NCBI RefSeq assembly: GCF_947495315.1
Contig: NZ_CANLYD010000019.1
Location: 1-64,000, forward strand
Length of the DNA: 64,000 nt
Reading direction: 5' to 3'
Source of the DNA: an uncultured Aquimarina sp.
Lineage (GTDB): Bacteria > Bacteroidota > Bacteroidia > Flavobacteriales > Flavobacteriaceae
The notes under the pieces are model-generated. The model saw nothing but the letters and a program-made list of their open reading frames with translations. It was not told the DNA's origin and made no database searches. Below are positions 1-7,608 of this stretch, in pieces. The position numbers were made by a program, and so were the translations under genes. Position 1 is the stretch's first letter. Each line of letters opens with the position of its first letter.

Positions 1-74
1 ACGCCTTGCCCCTTGCCAACTAACTAGTTAGTTGAGGGCCAAGACGCTGCTGACCGCAGCTCTTGCCCACAACG
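1..74 (+). repeat. Right end of a type-B cassette repeat
   Basis: This is the 3' end of a repeat that recurs, nearly base for base, at 1120-1193 and 3102-3175. It contains the 16-bp palindrome AACTAACTAGTTAGTT and ends in GCTCTTGCCCACAACG directly before the core of the first complete cassette. The left part of this copy lies outside the window, so a further cassette probably precedes it. Confidence 0.85.
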
Positions 75-225
75 TTACCATACATTTCCTACATAAAGAA
101 ACTCTATTAATTTCTTTTGCTAACGTCGACAAAAAAGAATGGAAATTGAGTGATTTTTTAAGGAATTTGACTAAATTTTAAATAACTGAATATCAATATA
201 ATAAATTGACGTTAGTCAGAATTAG

Positions 226-747
226 ATGAAAAAAATTCTATTACTCATGTTACTGATTTCTTTTCTTGGTTACGGTCAAAGAAAAAGGGAAGTAATTGAC
301 AGTATTCACTCTAAAAGATTATGTATTGAATATCCAGGAATAGTGGATATACCTGAGATTTTAAATGAATTTGAAAGATCTGAATATGTATTTACTGGAA
401 AAGTTGTTGAAATTATAAGAAAAGAGACTCTTGAATCATCTGATATTGATGAAAATGGTCCAACTGATTTTCAACCAATCCAAAATTATTGGTATGTATT
501 TGAGGTTTCAGAACTGTTTAAAGGAAAGAATAAAAAACAAATTAAAGTTTTTGCAAGAATTTATAGCAGTACTTCTCCATTATTAATCTTAGATAAAGAA
601 TACTTAGTTTATGCGAAAAAAGTAATTGAACAAGAGAAACGATTTTTGGGACATTCCGACCCTTACATTTATTGTGGAGATAGATCTGGTCATATTAAAT
701 ACGCTGAAAAGGAGATTAATGAATTGAAAAAACTAATTAAAAAATAA
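226..747 (+). CDS. Secreted TIMP/netrin-like domain protein (cassette cargo)
   Basis: A 173-residue protein with an N-terminal signal peptide (hydrophobic stretch about residues 3-15, ending near GYGQ), so exported. The mature part has the pattern seen in bacterial TIMP/NTR-like OB-fold proteins: a YVFTGKVVEI strand near residue 65, a FEVSELFKG strand near 100, YLVYAKK near 130 and CGDRSG near 150. The family assignment rests on pattern only; the cysteines are few (LCIE, YCGD). Its role is unknown. It is the only gene of its cassette, bounded by the inverted cores at 74-83 and 749-758, with a 150-base AT-rich leader that could hold a promoter. Confidence 0.8.
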   Translation: MKKILLLMLLISFLGYGQRKREVIDSIHSKRLCIEYPGIVDIPEILNEFERSEYVFTGKVVEIIRKETLESSDIDENGPTDFQPIQNYWYVFEVSELFKGKNKKQIKVFARIYSSTSPLLILDKEYLVYAKKVIEQEKRFLGHSDPYIYCGDRSGHIKYAEKEINELKKLIKK

Positions 748-758
748 CGTATGGTAAC

Positions 759-917
759 ATCATATATGAAATCAGAGCAAAGTTTAGTGCTGGCTCGAAA
801 AGTCAATTTCTTTTTGCAATGGCGCTAGATTTTTATAAATTAAATAAGAAATAAAAATGCGCAGATAGATCAATTGATTAAGGTGTGCTAGCCTTGCTCC
901 GATTCATATATTTAGCG
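759..917 (+). repeat. Type-A cassette recombination-site-like hairpin
   Basis: The two ends form an imperfect inverted repeat of about 28 bases: the left arm at 763-790 (ATATATGAAATCAGAGCAAA...) pairs with the right arm at 884-914 (...TTGCTCCGATTCATATAT). The imperfect pairing with unpaired bases resembles a folded attC site. The right half recurs at about 3838-3919. It lies between the inverse core of the first cassette and the next GTT core. Confidence 0.6.
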
Positions 918-958
918 TTAAATCTGCAATCTTCGCTTCGCTCGCTTGCAGATTTAAC
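917..958 (+). repeat. Gene-less mini-cassette hairpin
   Basis: A perfect 13-bp inverted repeat, GTTAAATCTGCAA (917-929) and TTGCAGATTTAAC (946-958), encloses 16 bases with no gene. By the rule of this array it is a cassette core and its own inverse core with nothing between them. A near-identical copy is at 2899-2940. It could also act as a factor-independent hairpin, but no T-run follows. Confidence 0.65.
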
Positions 959-1193
959 ATTGTGGGCAAGAGCTGTGATCGGCTCTTCTCGCATATTTAC
1001 ACCTTCTAGGCTACTGCGAAGAGGTTCTGGATACCGATGTTATCGTTGAAATGTTAGGCTTACTTATGGTGGCTCAGCAAAGACAACAGATAACACTAGG
1101 CAAGAAGCAACGGCCAACAACGCCTTGTCCCTTGCCAACTAACTAGTTAGTTGAGGGCCAAGACGCTGCTGACCGCAGCTCTTGCCCACAACG
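959..1193 (+). repeat. Type-B cassette repeat, complete copy 1
   Basis: A 235-base element, visibly richer in GC than its surroundings, with end arms TTGTGGGCAAGAGCTG (960-975) and CAGCTCTTGCCCACAA (1177-1192) that are perfect reverse complements. Near the right end it carries the palindrome AACTAACTAGTTAGTT (1138-1153) flanked by further pairing bases. It is near-identical to 2941-3175; the few differences include GACAACAGATAACACTAG against GACAGCAGATAACAACAG. No reading frame of note crosses it. Confidence 0.75.
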
Positions 1194-1230
1194 TTAGCAA
1201 ACATATAGCGAACGAATCGGGAATTGAATT

Positions 1231-2757
1231 ATGAAAACAAAACTAAATATTCTAATTATTCTTTTTCTTGTAAATATTCAATTACAAGGACAATCAGATA
1301 CTAATTTAATTTTTGATAAAACATTTACTTCGCAAGAATTATCAGAGGATATCGAAGTTCTAAGAACGGGTTTAGAGAAATTACATCCTAGTTTATTTCA
1401 ATATATTGATAAAGAAGAGTTTAATAAATCAATTAATGAGATAAAAAATGAAAGTAGTAACGTAACAAGTTATGGCGAATTTTATAAAAAAATAAGTTCC
1501 GTCATTTCCAAAATAAAATGTCAGCACACTTTGGCAGTTCCTGAATCAGAAGTTTTAAATAGTATTAATAATAAAGGTAAGTTCTTTCCCTTATGGATAA
1601 GGTGGGAATTTGAACCTTTAAATGCTTTTGTAGGTGCAGATTTATCTTTTGACGCTAATCTACTTCCTGGAACAAGGATAATTAGTATTAATGGTCAAAC
1701 CATAGAAGAGATTTATAATTCTTTAATCTCTTGCTTTTCCACCGATGGCAATATACTGACCAATAAACATAGTCGATTGGAAACTGGAGTAGAATTCCAA
1801 TTTTGGTATTACCTCTTAATTAACAGACCAGAAAACTTTATTGTTAAACTAGAGAGTTCGGATGGGAAAATCTTTGAAAAAAACCTCAAGGCTGTAACAT
1901 TTAAGGAATGGACTAAAAATCATAAAAAATATAGAAAGTCGAAGAATTCTAAAATAAGCGCATATATGCGTTATTATATAGACTATGACAAAAAGAACAA
2001 CAAAAATCCAATACGCCATGAGATAATATCTAAAAAAGTAGCCCTTCTTAAAGTTCGAAATTTTGACTCTCATAAATTCACAGAAATCGTTTCTGATGCT
2101 TTCAAGGAATTTGATAAAGAAAAAATTGAGCACCTAATCGTTGATGTAAGAGATAATGGAGGTGGCTCAGACATTCTGGGGCGATATTTGTTCAATTATT
2201 TCATAGATAAACCAACCATTTATTTTGATTCATTATATACGTCGACTGGAATTTCAGACACAACTTTTTTATTTAAGCATACTAACAAGAATATAGAATG
2301 GTATAAATACAATCAAAAACTAGTAAATAAAATGCCTAATGGGAGGTTTGCCACAAAACCAGAAGTAAACGAGGGTTTATTGGTTCAACAACCCAACAGA
2401 CCAAACTTCAAAGGAGAAACATATATTTTAATGAATGGAAGAAGTGCATCTACGACGGCAGAATTCACATCTGCAATGCATATTAATGATTTGGCTATAT
2501 TTATTGGAGAAGAATCTGGAGGTGATTATCACGGCGGGAATGGTGGAGACTTTGCTACTTTAAAATTACCGAATTCGAAAATTGAGGTAAATATTCCTTT
2601 AGTGGATTATGTAATGAACAGCACAGAATCAGAATATATAGGTAGAGGAACAATTCCTGATTATGAAATACGACCAACAATGCAAGACCTTTTAGACCTG
2701 AAAGACGTACAATTGGAATTTGTCTTAAATTTAATAGAAACTAAATCTAAGAACTGA
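1231..2757 (+). CDS. S41 family C-terminal-processing-like peptidase (cassette cargo)
   Basis: A 508-residue exported serine peptidase of family S41. There is a signal peptide (residues 1-20, ending LQGQ). The C-terminal half carries the family's DVRDNGGGSD motif at residues 305-314 and NGRSASTTAEF at 402-412, whose Ser is the expected nucleophile; a weak PDZ-like part (GTRIISINGQ, near 150) precedes it. The length is normal for secreted bacteroidotal S41 enzymes and the reading frame is intact. The substrate is unknown. The ATG lies 38 bases after the cassette core at 1193, and the stop lies 10 bases before the inverse core at 2768, so it fills its cassette exactly. Confidence 0.9.
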   Translation: MKTKLNILIILFLVNIQLQGQSDTNLIFDKTFTSQELSEDIEVLRTGLEKLHPSLFQYIDKEEFNKSINEIKNESSNVTSYGEFYKKISSVISKIKCQHTLAVPESEVLNSINNKGKFFPLWIRWEFEPLNAFVGADLSFDANLLPGTRIISINGQTIEEIYNSLISCFSTDGNILTNKHSRLETGVEFQFWYYLLINRPENFIVKLESSDGKIFEKNLKAVTFKEWTKNHKKYRKSKNSKISAYMRYYIDYDKKNNKNPIRHEIISKKVALLKVRNFDSHKFTEIVSDAFKEFDKEKIEHLIVDVRDNGGGSDILGRYLFNYFIDKPTIYFDSLYTSTGISDTTFLFKHTNKNIEWYKYNQKLVNKMPNGRFATKPEVNEGLLVQQPNRPNFKGETYILMNGRSASTTAEFTSAMHINDLAIFIGEESGGDYHGGNGGDFATLKLPNSKIEVNIPLVDYVMNSTESEYIGRGTIPDYEIRPTMQDLLDLKDVQLEFVLNLIETKSKN

Positions 2758-2777
2758 ATAAAAATACGTTTGCTAAC

Positions 2778-2899
2778 AAAGACGTGTATAATTCATTGCT
2801 AGTTCTGGCATACTTACGAAAATCCTCACGGATTTTCTATTCGGTTTGTATTTGCTAATTTAGTTGCTGAAACACGCAACGAAATCATACACGAACACG
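2778..2899 (+). repeat. Type-C cassette recombination-site-like hairpin
   Basis: The left arm CGTGTATAATTCATTGC (2783-2799) pairs imperfectly with the right arm GCAACGAAATCATACACG (2876-2893). In the middle GAAAATCC (2819-2826) and GGATTTTC (2830-2837) form an inner hairpin. It takes the same place as the type-A site in the first cassette, just after the inverse core, but its sequence differs, as attC sites differ between cassettes. Confidence 0.6.
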
Positions 2900-2940
2900 T
2901 TAAATCTGCAATCTTCGCTTCGCTCACTTGCAGATTTAAC
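2899..2940 (+). repeat. Gene-less mini-cassette hairpin, copy 2
   Basis: Same as 917-958: GTTAAATCTGCAA (2899-2911) and TTGCAGATTTAAC (2928-2940), with a single base change in the loop (CTCACTTG for CTCGCTTG). Confidence 0.65.
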
Positions 2941-3175
2941 GTTGTGGGCAAGAGCTGTGATCGGCTCTTCTCGCATATTTACACCTTCTAGGCTACTGCG
3001 AAGAGGTTCTGGATACCGATGTTATCGTTGAAATGTTAGGCTTACTTATGGTGGCTCAGCAAAGACAGCAGATAACAACAGGCAAGAAGCAACGGCCAAC
3101 AACGCCTTGCCCCTTGCCAACTAACTAGTTAGTTGAGGGCCAAGACGCTGCTGACCGCAGCTCTTGCCCACAACG
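2941..3175 (+). repeat. Type-B cassette repeat, complete copy 2
   Basis: Near-identical to 959-1193, with the same 16-bp perfect end arms and the internal AACTAACTAGTTAGTT palindrome. The mini-cassette and this repeat always occur together, which suggests they moved or were duplicated as one unit. Confidence 0.75.
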
Positions 3176-3201
3176 TTGTAGCACATAATAAGTAATCACA
3201 C

Positions 3202-3792
3202 ATGGATAAAAAATTAACATTAATAATTATTGTAGCATTTACTCTATTAGTTATTGCTTGTACAAAGGGTTTTGATAAAGAAAAAGTCGTGGACAAGACT
3301 GAAAAGGTTATTGAAAACATTAAAATTCTAGAATTAGAAACAAACAATCATTCAATATATACCTCAATTGTAATTAATGCTCCATCAAACGAAGTCTGGC
3401 AGGTTATGACTGATTTTAATACCATGCCAAATTGGAGTAGTACCCTAAAAAAAATCTCTGGAAATTTGACGAATGAAGGAAGAGTTGATGTGACTTATAG
3501 TATTGATGAGAAAGTTAGAATCATCCCACATAATTTTATTTATTCCGAAAATGAGCATTACGGATGGTCGGACACAATACAAGTATTACCAGGAATTATT
3601 GACAGGCATTTATTTCGTATTGAGTCTATAGACAGTATTCACACAAAATTTATCCAATCAGATGAATTTAAAGGTCAAAATAAGAATATTAATACAGTTA
3701 ATTTAGCAAGATATGTTCTTCCGTCATATTTAATTTTCAACAGAGAACTTAAAAAAGAAGTTGAGAGCAGACTTCAAAATTCGAAAAAATAA
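3202..3792 (+). CDS. SRPBCC-fold lipoprotein (cassette cargo)
   Basis: A 196-residue lipoprotein: the signal ends in LVIAC with Cys at residue 20. Residues about 52-180 have the start of the START/SRPBCC ligand-binding fold (SIVINAPSNEVWQVMTDFN, then MPNWSSTLKK), the pattern of polyketide-cyclase-like and bet v 1-like proteins, which bind hydrophobic ligands. The ligand is unknown. The ATG lies 27 bases after the core GTTGTAG at 3175 and the stop 15 bases before the inverse core at 3807, so it is the only gene of its cassette. Confidence 0.85.
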   Translation: MDKKLTLIIIVAFTLLVIACTKGFDKEKVVDKTEKVIENIKILELETNNHSIYTSIVINAPSNEVWQVMTDFNTMPNWSSTLKKISGNLTNEGRVDVTYSIDEKVRIIPHNFIYSENEHYGWSDTIQVLPGIIDRHLFRIESIDSIHTKFIQSDEFKGQNKNINTVNLARYVLPSYLIFNRELKKEVESRLQNSKK

Positions 3793-3816
3793 AACGATAA
3801 GATTACGTACTACAAC

Positions 3817-3919
3817 TATGTATAAGAAACGTTGTAGTCAATTAAACGAGAAATAAAAATACGCAGATAATTCGATTGGTTCAGGTGTACTTGCCTTGCT
3901 CCGATTCATATATTTGGCG
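3817..3919 (+). repeat. Truncated type-A site at the array edge
   Basis: After the inverse core of the third cassette a second GTTGTAG appears at 3831-3837. It is followed by a clear copy of the right half of the type-A repeat (GAAATAAAAATACGCAGATA and CTTGCTCCGATTCATATATT). The left half is missing, so the site cannot fold fully. It ends in GGCG|TTATC at 3919, the core that would open the next cassette. Confidence 0.6.
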
Positions 3920-3948
3920 TTATCTTGCATTTAAAAAATCGAAATGAA

Positions 3949-5349
3949 ATGAACGAAACAAGGCGAGAATATCTCAAACGAATAAATCTCGTCTTGGATT
4001 TTATTGAAAAGAATCTTGATACTGACCTATCACTGAAAAGGCTATCTGAGAAAGCCCACTATTCACCTTACCACTTTCATAGAGTATTTTTAACTGTAGT
4101 TAACGAAAGATTAAACGAATATATCAATAGAAAACGGATTGAGCGTATTGCTTCAATTATACTTATTGAACCAAACATTCCTTTAAAAGATTTAGCTTAT
4201 AAGTACGGCTTCAATAGTGATAATTCTTTTTCACGAGCATTTAAAAAGTACTACGGTGTTAGCCCAACCAAGTTTAAAACTGAAGGAAAAGAATTACTTA
4301 GCAAGATTGGTATAGAACCTTTTTCATCCGAAAAATACATTTGTTCCATTGATAACATTAAACAGTGGATTAAAATGAATACGCAAATAAGAGTAAAAGA
4401 ACTACCAGAGCTAAAGCTTGCCTGTATATCGCATACTGGAGAATTTGATAAAGCTGCTAATATGTTTCAAAGATTGATGGAATGGGGACATCAAAAAAAA
4501 GTATTGGATATTTCGAATTTCAAAGCTATTACTATTTATCACGACAACCCAAATATTACTCAAACCTCAAAATTGAGATTCAGCACTTGTGTAACCATTA
4601 GTGAAAGTGTCAATACGGATGGAGAAATTAGACAAATAGGCTTAAAGAAAGGCATTTATGCTGTTGGGCATTTTGAAATTAAAGCAGAAGAAATTTCAAA
4701 AGCATGGAAAAGTATGTGCACTTGGGTTATTGAAAATGGTTATGAATTTAGAGATGGGGACTATTTTGAAATGTATCATAATGATCATAAAACTCATCCT
4801 GAGCAAAAATTCATATTAGACATTTGTATTCCACTTGAAAAAACAGACAATATTAAACTCGAGGAAACAAGCAATCTAGATTTTTCAGGTACCAAGGCAC
4901 AAAACGGGAAATGCGAAAAAAGATTAGATTATCATCAACTGATAAATTATATGAAAGAATTGAAAGCTTTTTTTCATAAAGAATATGATACTTATTTTAA
5001 ACTTGGAAACGTTTATCAAGGAAATCCTGATTTTTCTTATTTCTCTTTAACAACAGACGAATTGAAAAAACAAAAACTTAAATTTGTTATCATCCTAAAT
5101 CACAAAATGATGTTTTTTTCAATTTGCTTATCTGGTCAAAATAAAAGTATCCGAAAAAAGTATTGGGAAATGTTCAAAGATAGTGATTGGAGTACATATC
5201 ATTTGGCAGAATCAATTAATGATAGTCTGTCAATTATAGACCAAACCATTGTAGAAGAACCTGATTTTAGTAATAAAAGAACTTTAACGGAACTAATTGA
5301 AAAAGAATCATTAAAATTCATAAATGAAATTAAAGACATACTTGAATAA
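3949..5349 (+). CDS. AraC-type regulator with GyrI-like effector domain
   Basis: About 466 residues in three parts: two AraC helix-turn-helix motifs (residues 1-105; LSEKAHYSPYHFHRVF and AYKYGFNSDNSFSRAFK), a GyrI-like small-molecule-binding domain (about 130-305; RVKELPELKLACISHTGEF), and a C-terminal domain of about 150 residues that I do not recognise. AraC-GyrI proteins usually sense drugs or other small hydrophobic molecules. An in-frame TTG at 3925 would lengthen it by 8 residues, but that codon lies inside the cassette core, and MNETRREYLKRIN is the usual family start, so I chose ATG 3949. The core at 3919 has no matching inverse core downstream that I can find. Confidence 0.85.
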   Translation: MNETRREYLKRINLVLDFIEKNLDTDLSLKRLSEKAHYSPYHFHRVFLTVVNERLNEYINRKRIERIASIILIEPNIPLKDLAYKYGFNSDNSFSRAFKKYYGVSPTKFKTEGKELLSKIGIEPFSSEKYICSIDNIKQWIKMNTQIRVKELPELKLACISHTGEFDKAANMFQRLMEWGHQKKVLDISNFKAITIYHDNPNITQTSKLRFSTCVTISESVNTDGEIRQIGLKKGIYAVGHFEIKAEEISKAWKSMCTWVIENGYEFRDGDYFEMYHNDHKTHPEQKFILDICIPLEKTDNIKLEETSNLDFSGTKAQNGKCEKRLDYHQLINYMKELKAFFHKEYDTYFKLGNVYQGNPDFSYFSLTTDELKKQKLKFVIILNHKMMFFSICLSGQNKSIRKKYWEMFKDSDWSTYHLAESINDSLSIIDQTIVEEPDFSNKRTLTELIEKESLKFINEIKDILE

Positions 5350-5352
5350 AAA

Positions 5353-5955
5353 ATGGGGTTGGATTTATCTTTATTAGCCATTCCAAAAGAAGGTGAAATT
5401 ATTTTAAAAAAAGCTGAACTTAAAAAAGGTTCAGAATATAGTGATATCCTATTTTCTCTTCCTCGAGCTTTTGATGATAATTTTACAGATTTTGGTCATC
5501 CCGACTGGATTGAATTCAAGAATGACGCTCGAAATTTGGCTACATATTATCCTGAAAAAAAATTCTTAAAAAAATTCTATATTGATACGATTAGAACATA
5601 CGAAGTTTTTGACTATATATTCGCTAAAATAGAAAATGATGAAAGGAACTTTAAAGAAAGTGAACCGTTCTTTTATGATGGAATAAAATGTGATTACTCT
5701 ATATCAGGACAAGGATATCCTTTAAAATATTGGGATATTGAAATCTTACAAAAGAAAAAAACACTTATAGATTCTCTTAATTTCAAGGAATTTTTCGAAA
5801 ATTATAATTTTCGAAAAATGGTTAATGAAGTTGTATATAAAATTGAGCAAATAAATAATCATCCCGAAAAGATTGAACAGATATTTAATGATGTTAAAAA
5901 GTTTATGGAATATGCTGTTGAATTAGACGGATATGTTTTAGTATTTAAATATTGA
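5353..5955 (+). CDS. Hypothetical cytoplasmic protein
   Basis: A 200-residue protein beginning MGLDLSLLAIP, with no signal peptide or membrane segment. It is rich in Lys, Glu and aromatic residues; I do not recognise a catalytic motif. It starts 3 bases after the stop of the AraC/GyrI gene, so the two are almost certainly co-transcribed and coupled. That makes it a candidate partner or target of the regulator, but nothing in the sequence shows its activity. Confidence 0.8.
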   Translation: MGLDLSLLAIPKEGEIILKKAELKKGSEYSDILFSLPRAFDDNFTDFGHPDWIEFKNDARNLATYYPEKKFLKKFYIDTIRTYEVFDYIFAKIENDERNFKESEPFFYDGIKCDYSISGQGYPLKYWDIEILQKKKTLIDSLNFKEFFENYNFRKMVNEVVYKIEQINNHPEKIEQIFNDVKKFMEYAVELDGYVLVFKY

Positions 5956-6055
5956 TAAAAGGGATCCAAAAGGTTAAAAACTAATTTAACTTACAATTTA
6001 ATCTTTAACTTGTATAAACCCTGTACCTTAATGAACAGCTAAGAAAACAAAAAAT

Positions 6056-6574
6056 ATGACTAATAAATTAGTATCAATATTCTCTGTTGTCTTCTTGCTA
6101 AATATAATAAGTTGTAAAGAGCACAGGACAACCAAAACGGATCACGTAGCAAATCTAGAAATCCATATTGAAAATGAAAAAAAAGCTATTTTAGAAACCT
6201 TTAACAACGAGACCAAAGCTGCTTTTCAAAGAAACTACGAGGACTGGAAAGACAAATGGATACACGACCCTGATATTACGAAAACCTACATTGACTTTGC
6301 GGACAGTACTTTTTCTGAGTCTGTTGGTTGGAGTGAAATAAGTCAATTCGTTAAAACCTTTATCGAAGAACATCCCGAACCAGAGCCCTTACCTAAGTTG
6401 TTGGACAAAATTGATGTAAGACTCTATGGAAATGGAGCTTGGGTAACTTATGAACAACAGGACTCGCTACGAGGACTGAAACGCGAAACAAGGCTTATGG
6501 AAAAAGTAAATGGAGAATGGAAAATTGCTGGAATGCAAACTACTATTTACGGATTCAAAACTGATGAAAAGTAA
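6056..6574 (+). CDS. NTF2/SnoaL-like lipoprotein
   Basis: A 172-residue lipoprotein, with the signal ending LNIISC and Cys at residue 20. The mature part resembles NTF2-like ketosteroid-isomerase-type proteins: an early helix with AILETFNNETKAAFQRNY, then WKDKW, a GWSEISQFVKTFIE segment, and C-terminal strands DVRLYGNGAWVTYEQQ and EKVNGEWKIAGMQTT. Such proteins may bind small ligands or be non-catalytic; the function here is unknown. It stands alone, 100 bases after the previous stop. Confidence 0.8.
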   Translation: MTNKLVSIFSVVFLLNIISCKEHRTTKTDHVANLEIHIENEKKAILETFNNETKAAFQRNYEDWKDKWIHDPDITKTYIDFADSTFSESVGWSEISQFVKTFIEEHPEPEPLPKLLDKIDVRLYGNGAWVTYEQQDSLRGLKRETRLMEKVNGEWKIAGMQTTIYGFKTDEK

Positions 6575-6670
6575 TAAAATCTGTTGCCTGCATAATGTAT
6601 AAATTAATTATGGCAGAATTAATTAAATTTAAGCGTGTGTTCGATTAATAACAGATACAAATAAAAAAGA

Positions 6671-7444
6671 ATGAATAAGCTTATTTTAACAATATTCGTA
6701 TTAATGAACTTTGGATGTATTGGACAGAATGGCAAGAAAGCATTAAACACTTCTGAAAACGATACAACCCAAGTTATTAATTTAGCCAAAAAGGATTTTA
6801 TAAAGACTCTTAAAGAATTAAAATCGAAAAGTGATTCGCTTAAAAGTTATGGTTTGGTAAAAAGTCAAATTAAAAAAGCAAAACTCAAACTAAATAACAA
6901 AGAACTATCAATTGATTCAATATCAAATGTCTTTAAGCATTCTTTGATCAATAGAATAATCCTTTTTTGGGAAGGAACCGAATGGTCGTTTGAAGGGCAT
7001 ACATCAATCCCAAGGAAAGGAAAAATTGCCTGTGGATATTTTGTTTCAACAACATTAAAAGATACTGGAATAAACTTAAATCGATATAAACTTGCTCAAC
7101 AATCTCCAGTGAACGAAGCAAAAAGTTTAGCGCTAAACACTCCAGTAATTGAAATTGCAGAAAGTTCTATTGAACAAAATATATTGATGATTAATAAAAG
7201 TTTAAAAGATGGAATTCATTTCATCGGATTTGATGCTAGCCACGTTGGATATATTCTTAAGGAAAGTGGACACTTATATTTGATTCATTCAAACTATATA
7301 GATTATAAAGGAGTAGAAATCGAAAAAATTGAAGATTCCATTGTTTTTGCCTCTTACAATAAGTTTTATCTTGCAGAGATTAGTACAAACGAGGAACTTT
7401 TGAAAAGTTGGATTAAAGGAAACGAAATCTCAGTAGTGCATTAA
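6671..7444 (+). CDS. Lipoprotein, possible papain-like cysteine hydrolase
   Basis: A 257-residue protein with a lipoprotein signal (LMNFGC, Cys at residue 16). After a Lys-rich, probably helical linker (about 35-90) comes a compact domain with KGKIACGYFVSTTLKDTG, near residue 120, and DASHVGYILKESGHLYLIHS, near 190. A Cys at the start of a helix followed by a His on a strand is the arrangement of NlpC/P60-like and related hydrolases. I do not see the usual NlpC signature, so catalysis is inferred only. It would act in the periplasm or at the cell surface. Confidence 0.75.
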   Translation: MNKLILTIFVLMNFGCIGQNGKKALNTSENDTTQVINLAKKDFIKTLKELKSKSDSLKSYGLVKSQIKKAKLKLNNKELSIDSISNVFKHSLINRIILFWEGTEWSFEGHTSIPRKGKIACGYFVSTTLKDTGINLNRYKLAQQSPVNEAKSLALNTPVIEIAESSIEQNILMINKSLKDGIHFIGFDASHVGYILKESGHLYLIHSNYIDYKGVEIEKIEDSIVFASYNKFYLAEISTNEELLKSWIKGNEISVVH

Positions 7445-7608
7445 AAAAAGAAATGATTCAAATTAACAACACTTGTTTTAATCACATGAGCTGAGTTAAA
7501 TTTTCTCTCAAAAACTCAATCTTATTAGTTATCTTTCGGTTGCGACGGAAAAACACTCTCGTGCTTATCACGTAACTAATCGCATACAAATTAGCATAAC
7601 AATAAAAA

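Larger units (their letters stand above)
74..3919 (+). mobile_element. Integron-like gene cassette array, no integrase seen
   Basis: Three unrelated genes, all on the plus strand, each start shortly after CG|TT... and end just before the reverse complement of that same start: GTTACCATAC (74-83) with GTATGGTAAC (749-758), GTTAGCAAAC (1193-1202) with GTTTGCTAAC (2768-2777), GTTGTAGCAC (3175-3184) with GTACTACAAC (3807-3816, one mismatch). In integron cassettes the 5' core of a cassette is likewise complementary to its own inverse core, with invariant GTT/AAC. Long inverted-repeat elements separate the cassettes. There is no tyrosine recombinase in the window, so this would be an integrase-less array or a different cassette system. 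Genes two and three have leaders of only 38 and 27 bases, with no clear promoter, as in integron cassettes. Confidence 0.6.

Noticed and set aside
1849-2133. 94-codon minus-strand ORF inside the S41 peptidase gene
   Set aside because: Shadow frame of a gene with clear catalytic motifs; Phe/Ile-rich as expected for antisense of AT-rich coding DNA.
1-3919. CRISPR array or insertion sequence as explanation of the repeats
   Set aside because: Repeats are 40-235 bases, separated by whole genes, and not evenly spaced; no transposase or cas gene is present.
3925-3948. TTG start for the AraC/GyrI gene
   Set aside because: The codon lies inside the cassette core; the ATG at 3949 gives the normal family start.
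7524-7580. ATTAGTTA...TAACTAAT inverted repeat as another cassette boundary
   Set aside because: Eight-base arms in AT-rich DNA, with no GTT/AAC core next to a gene end; likely chance.
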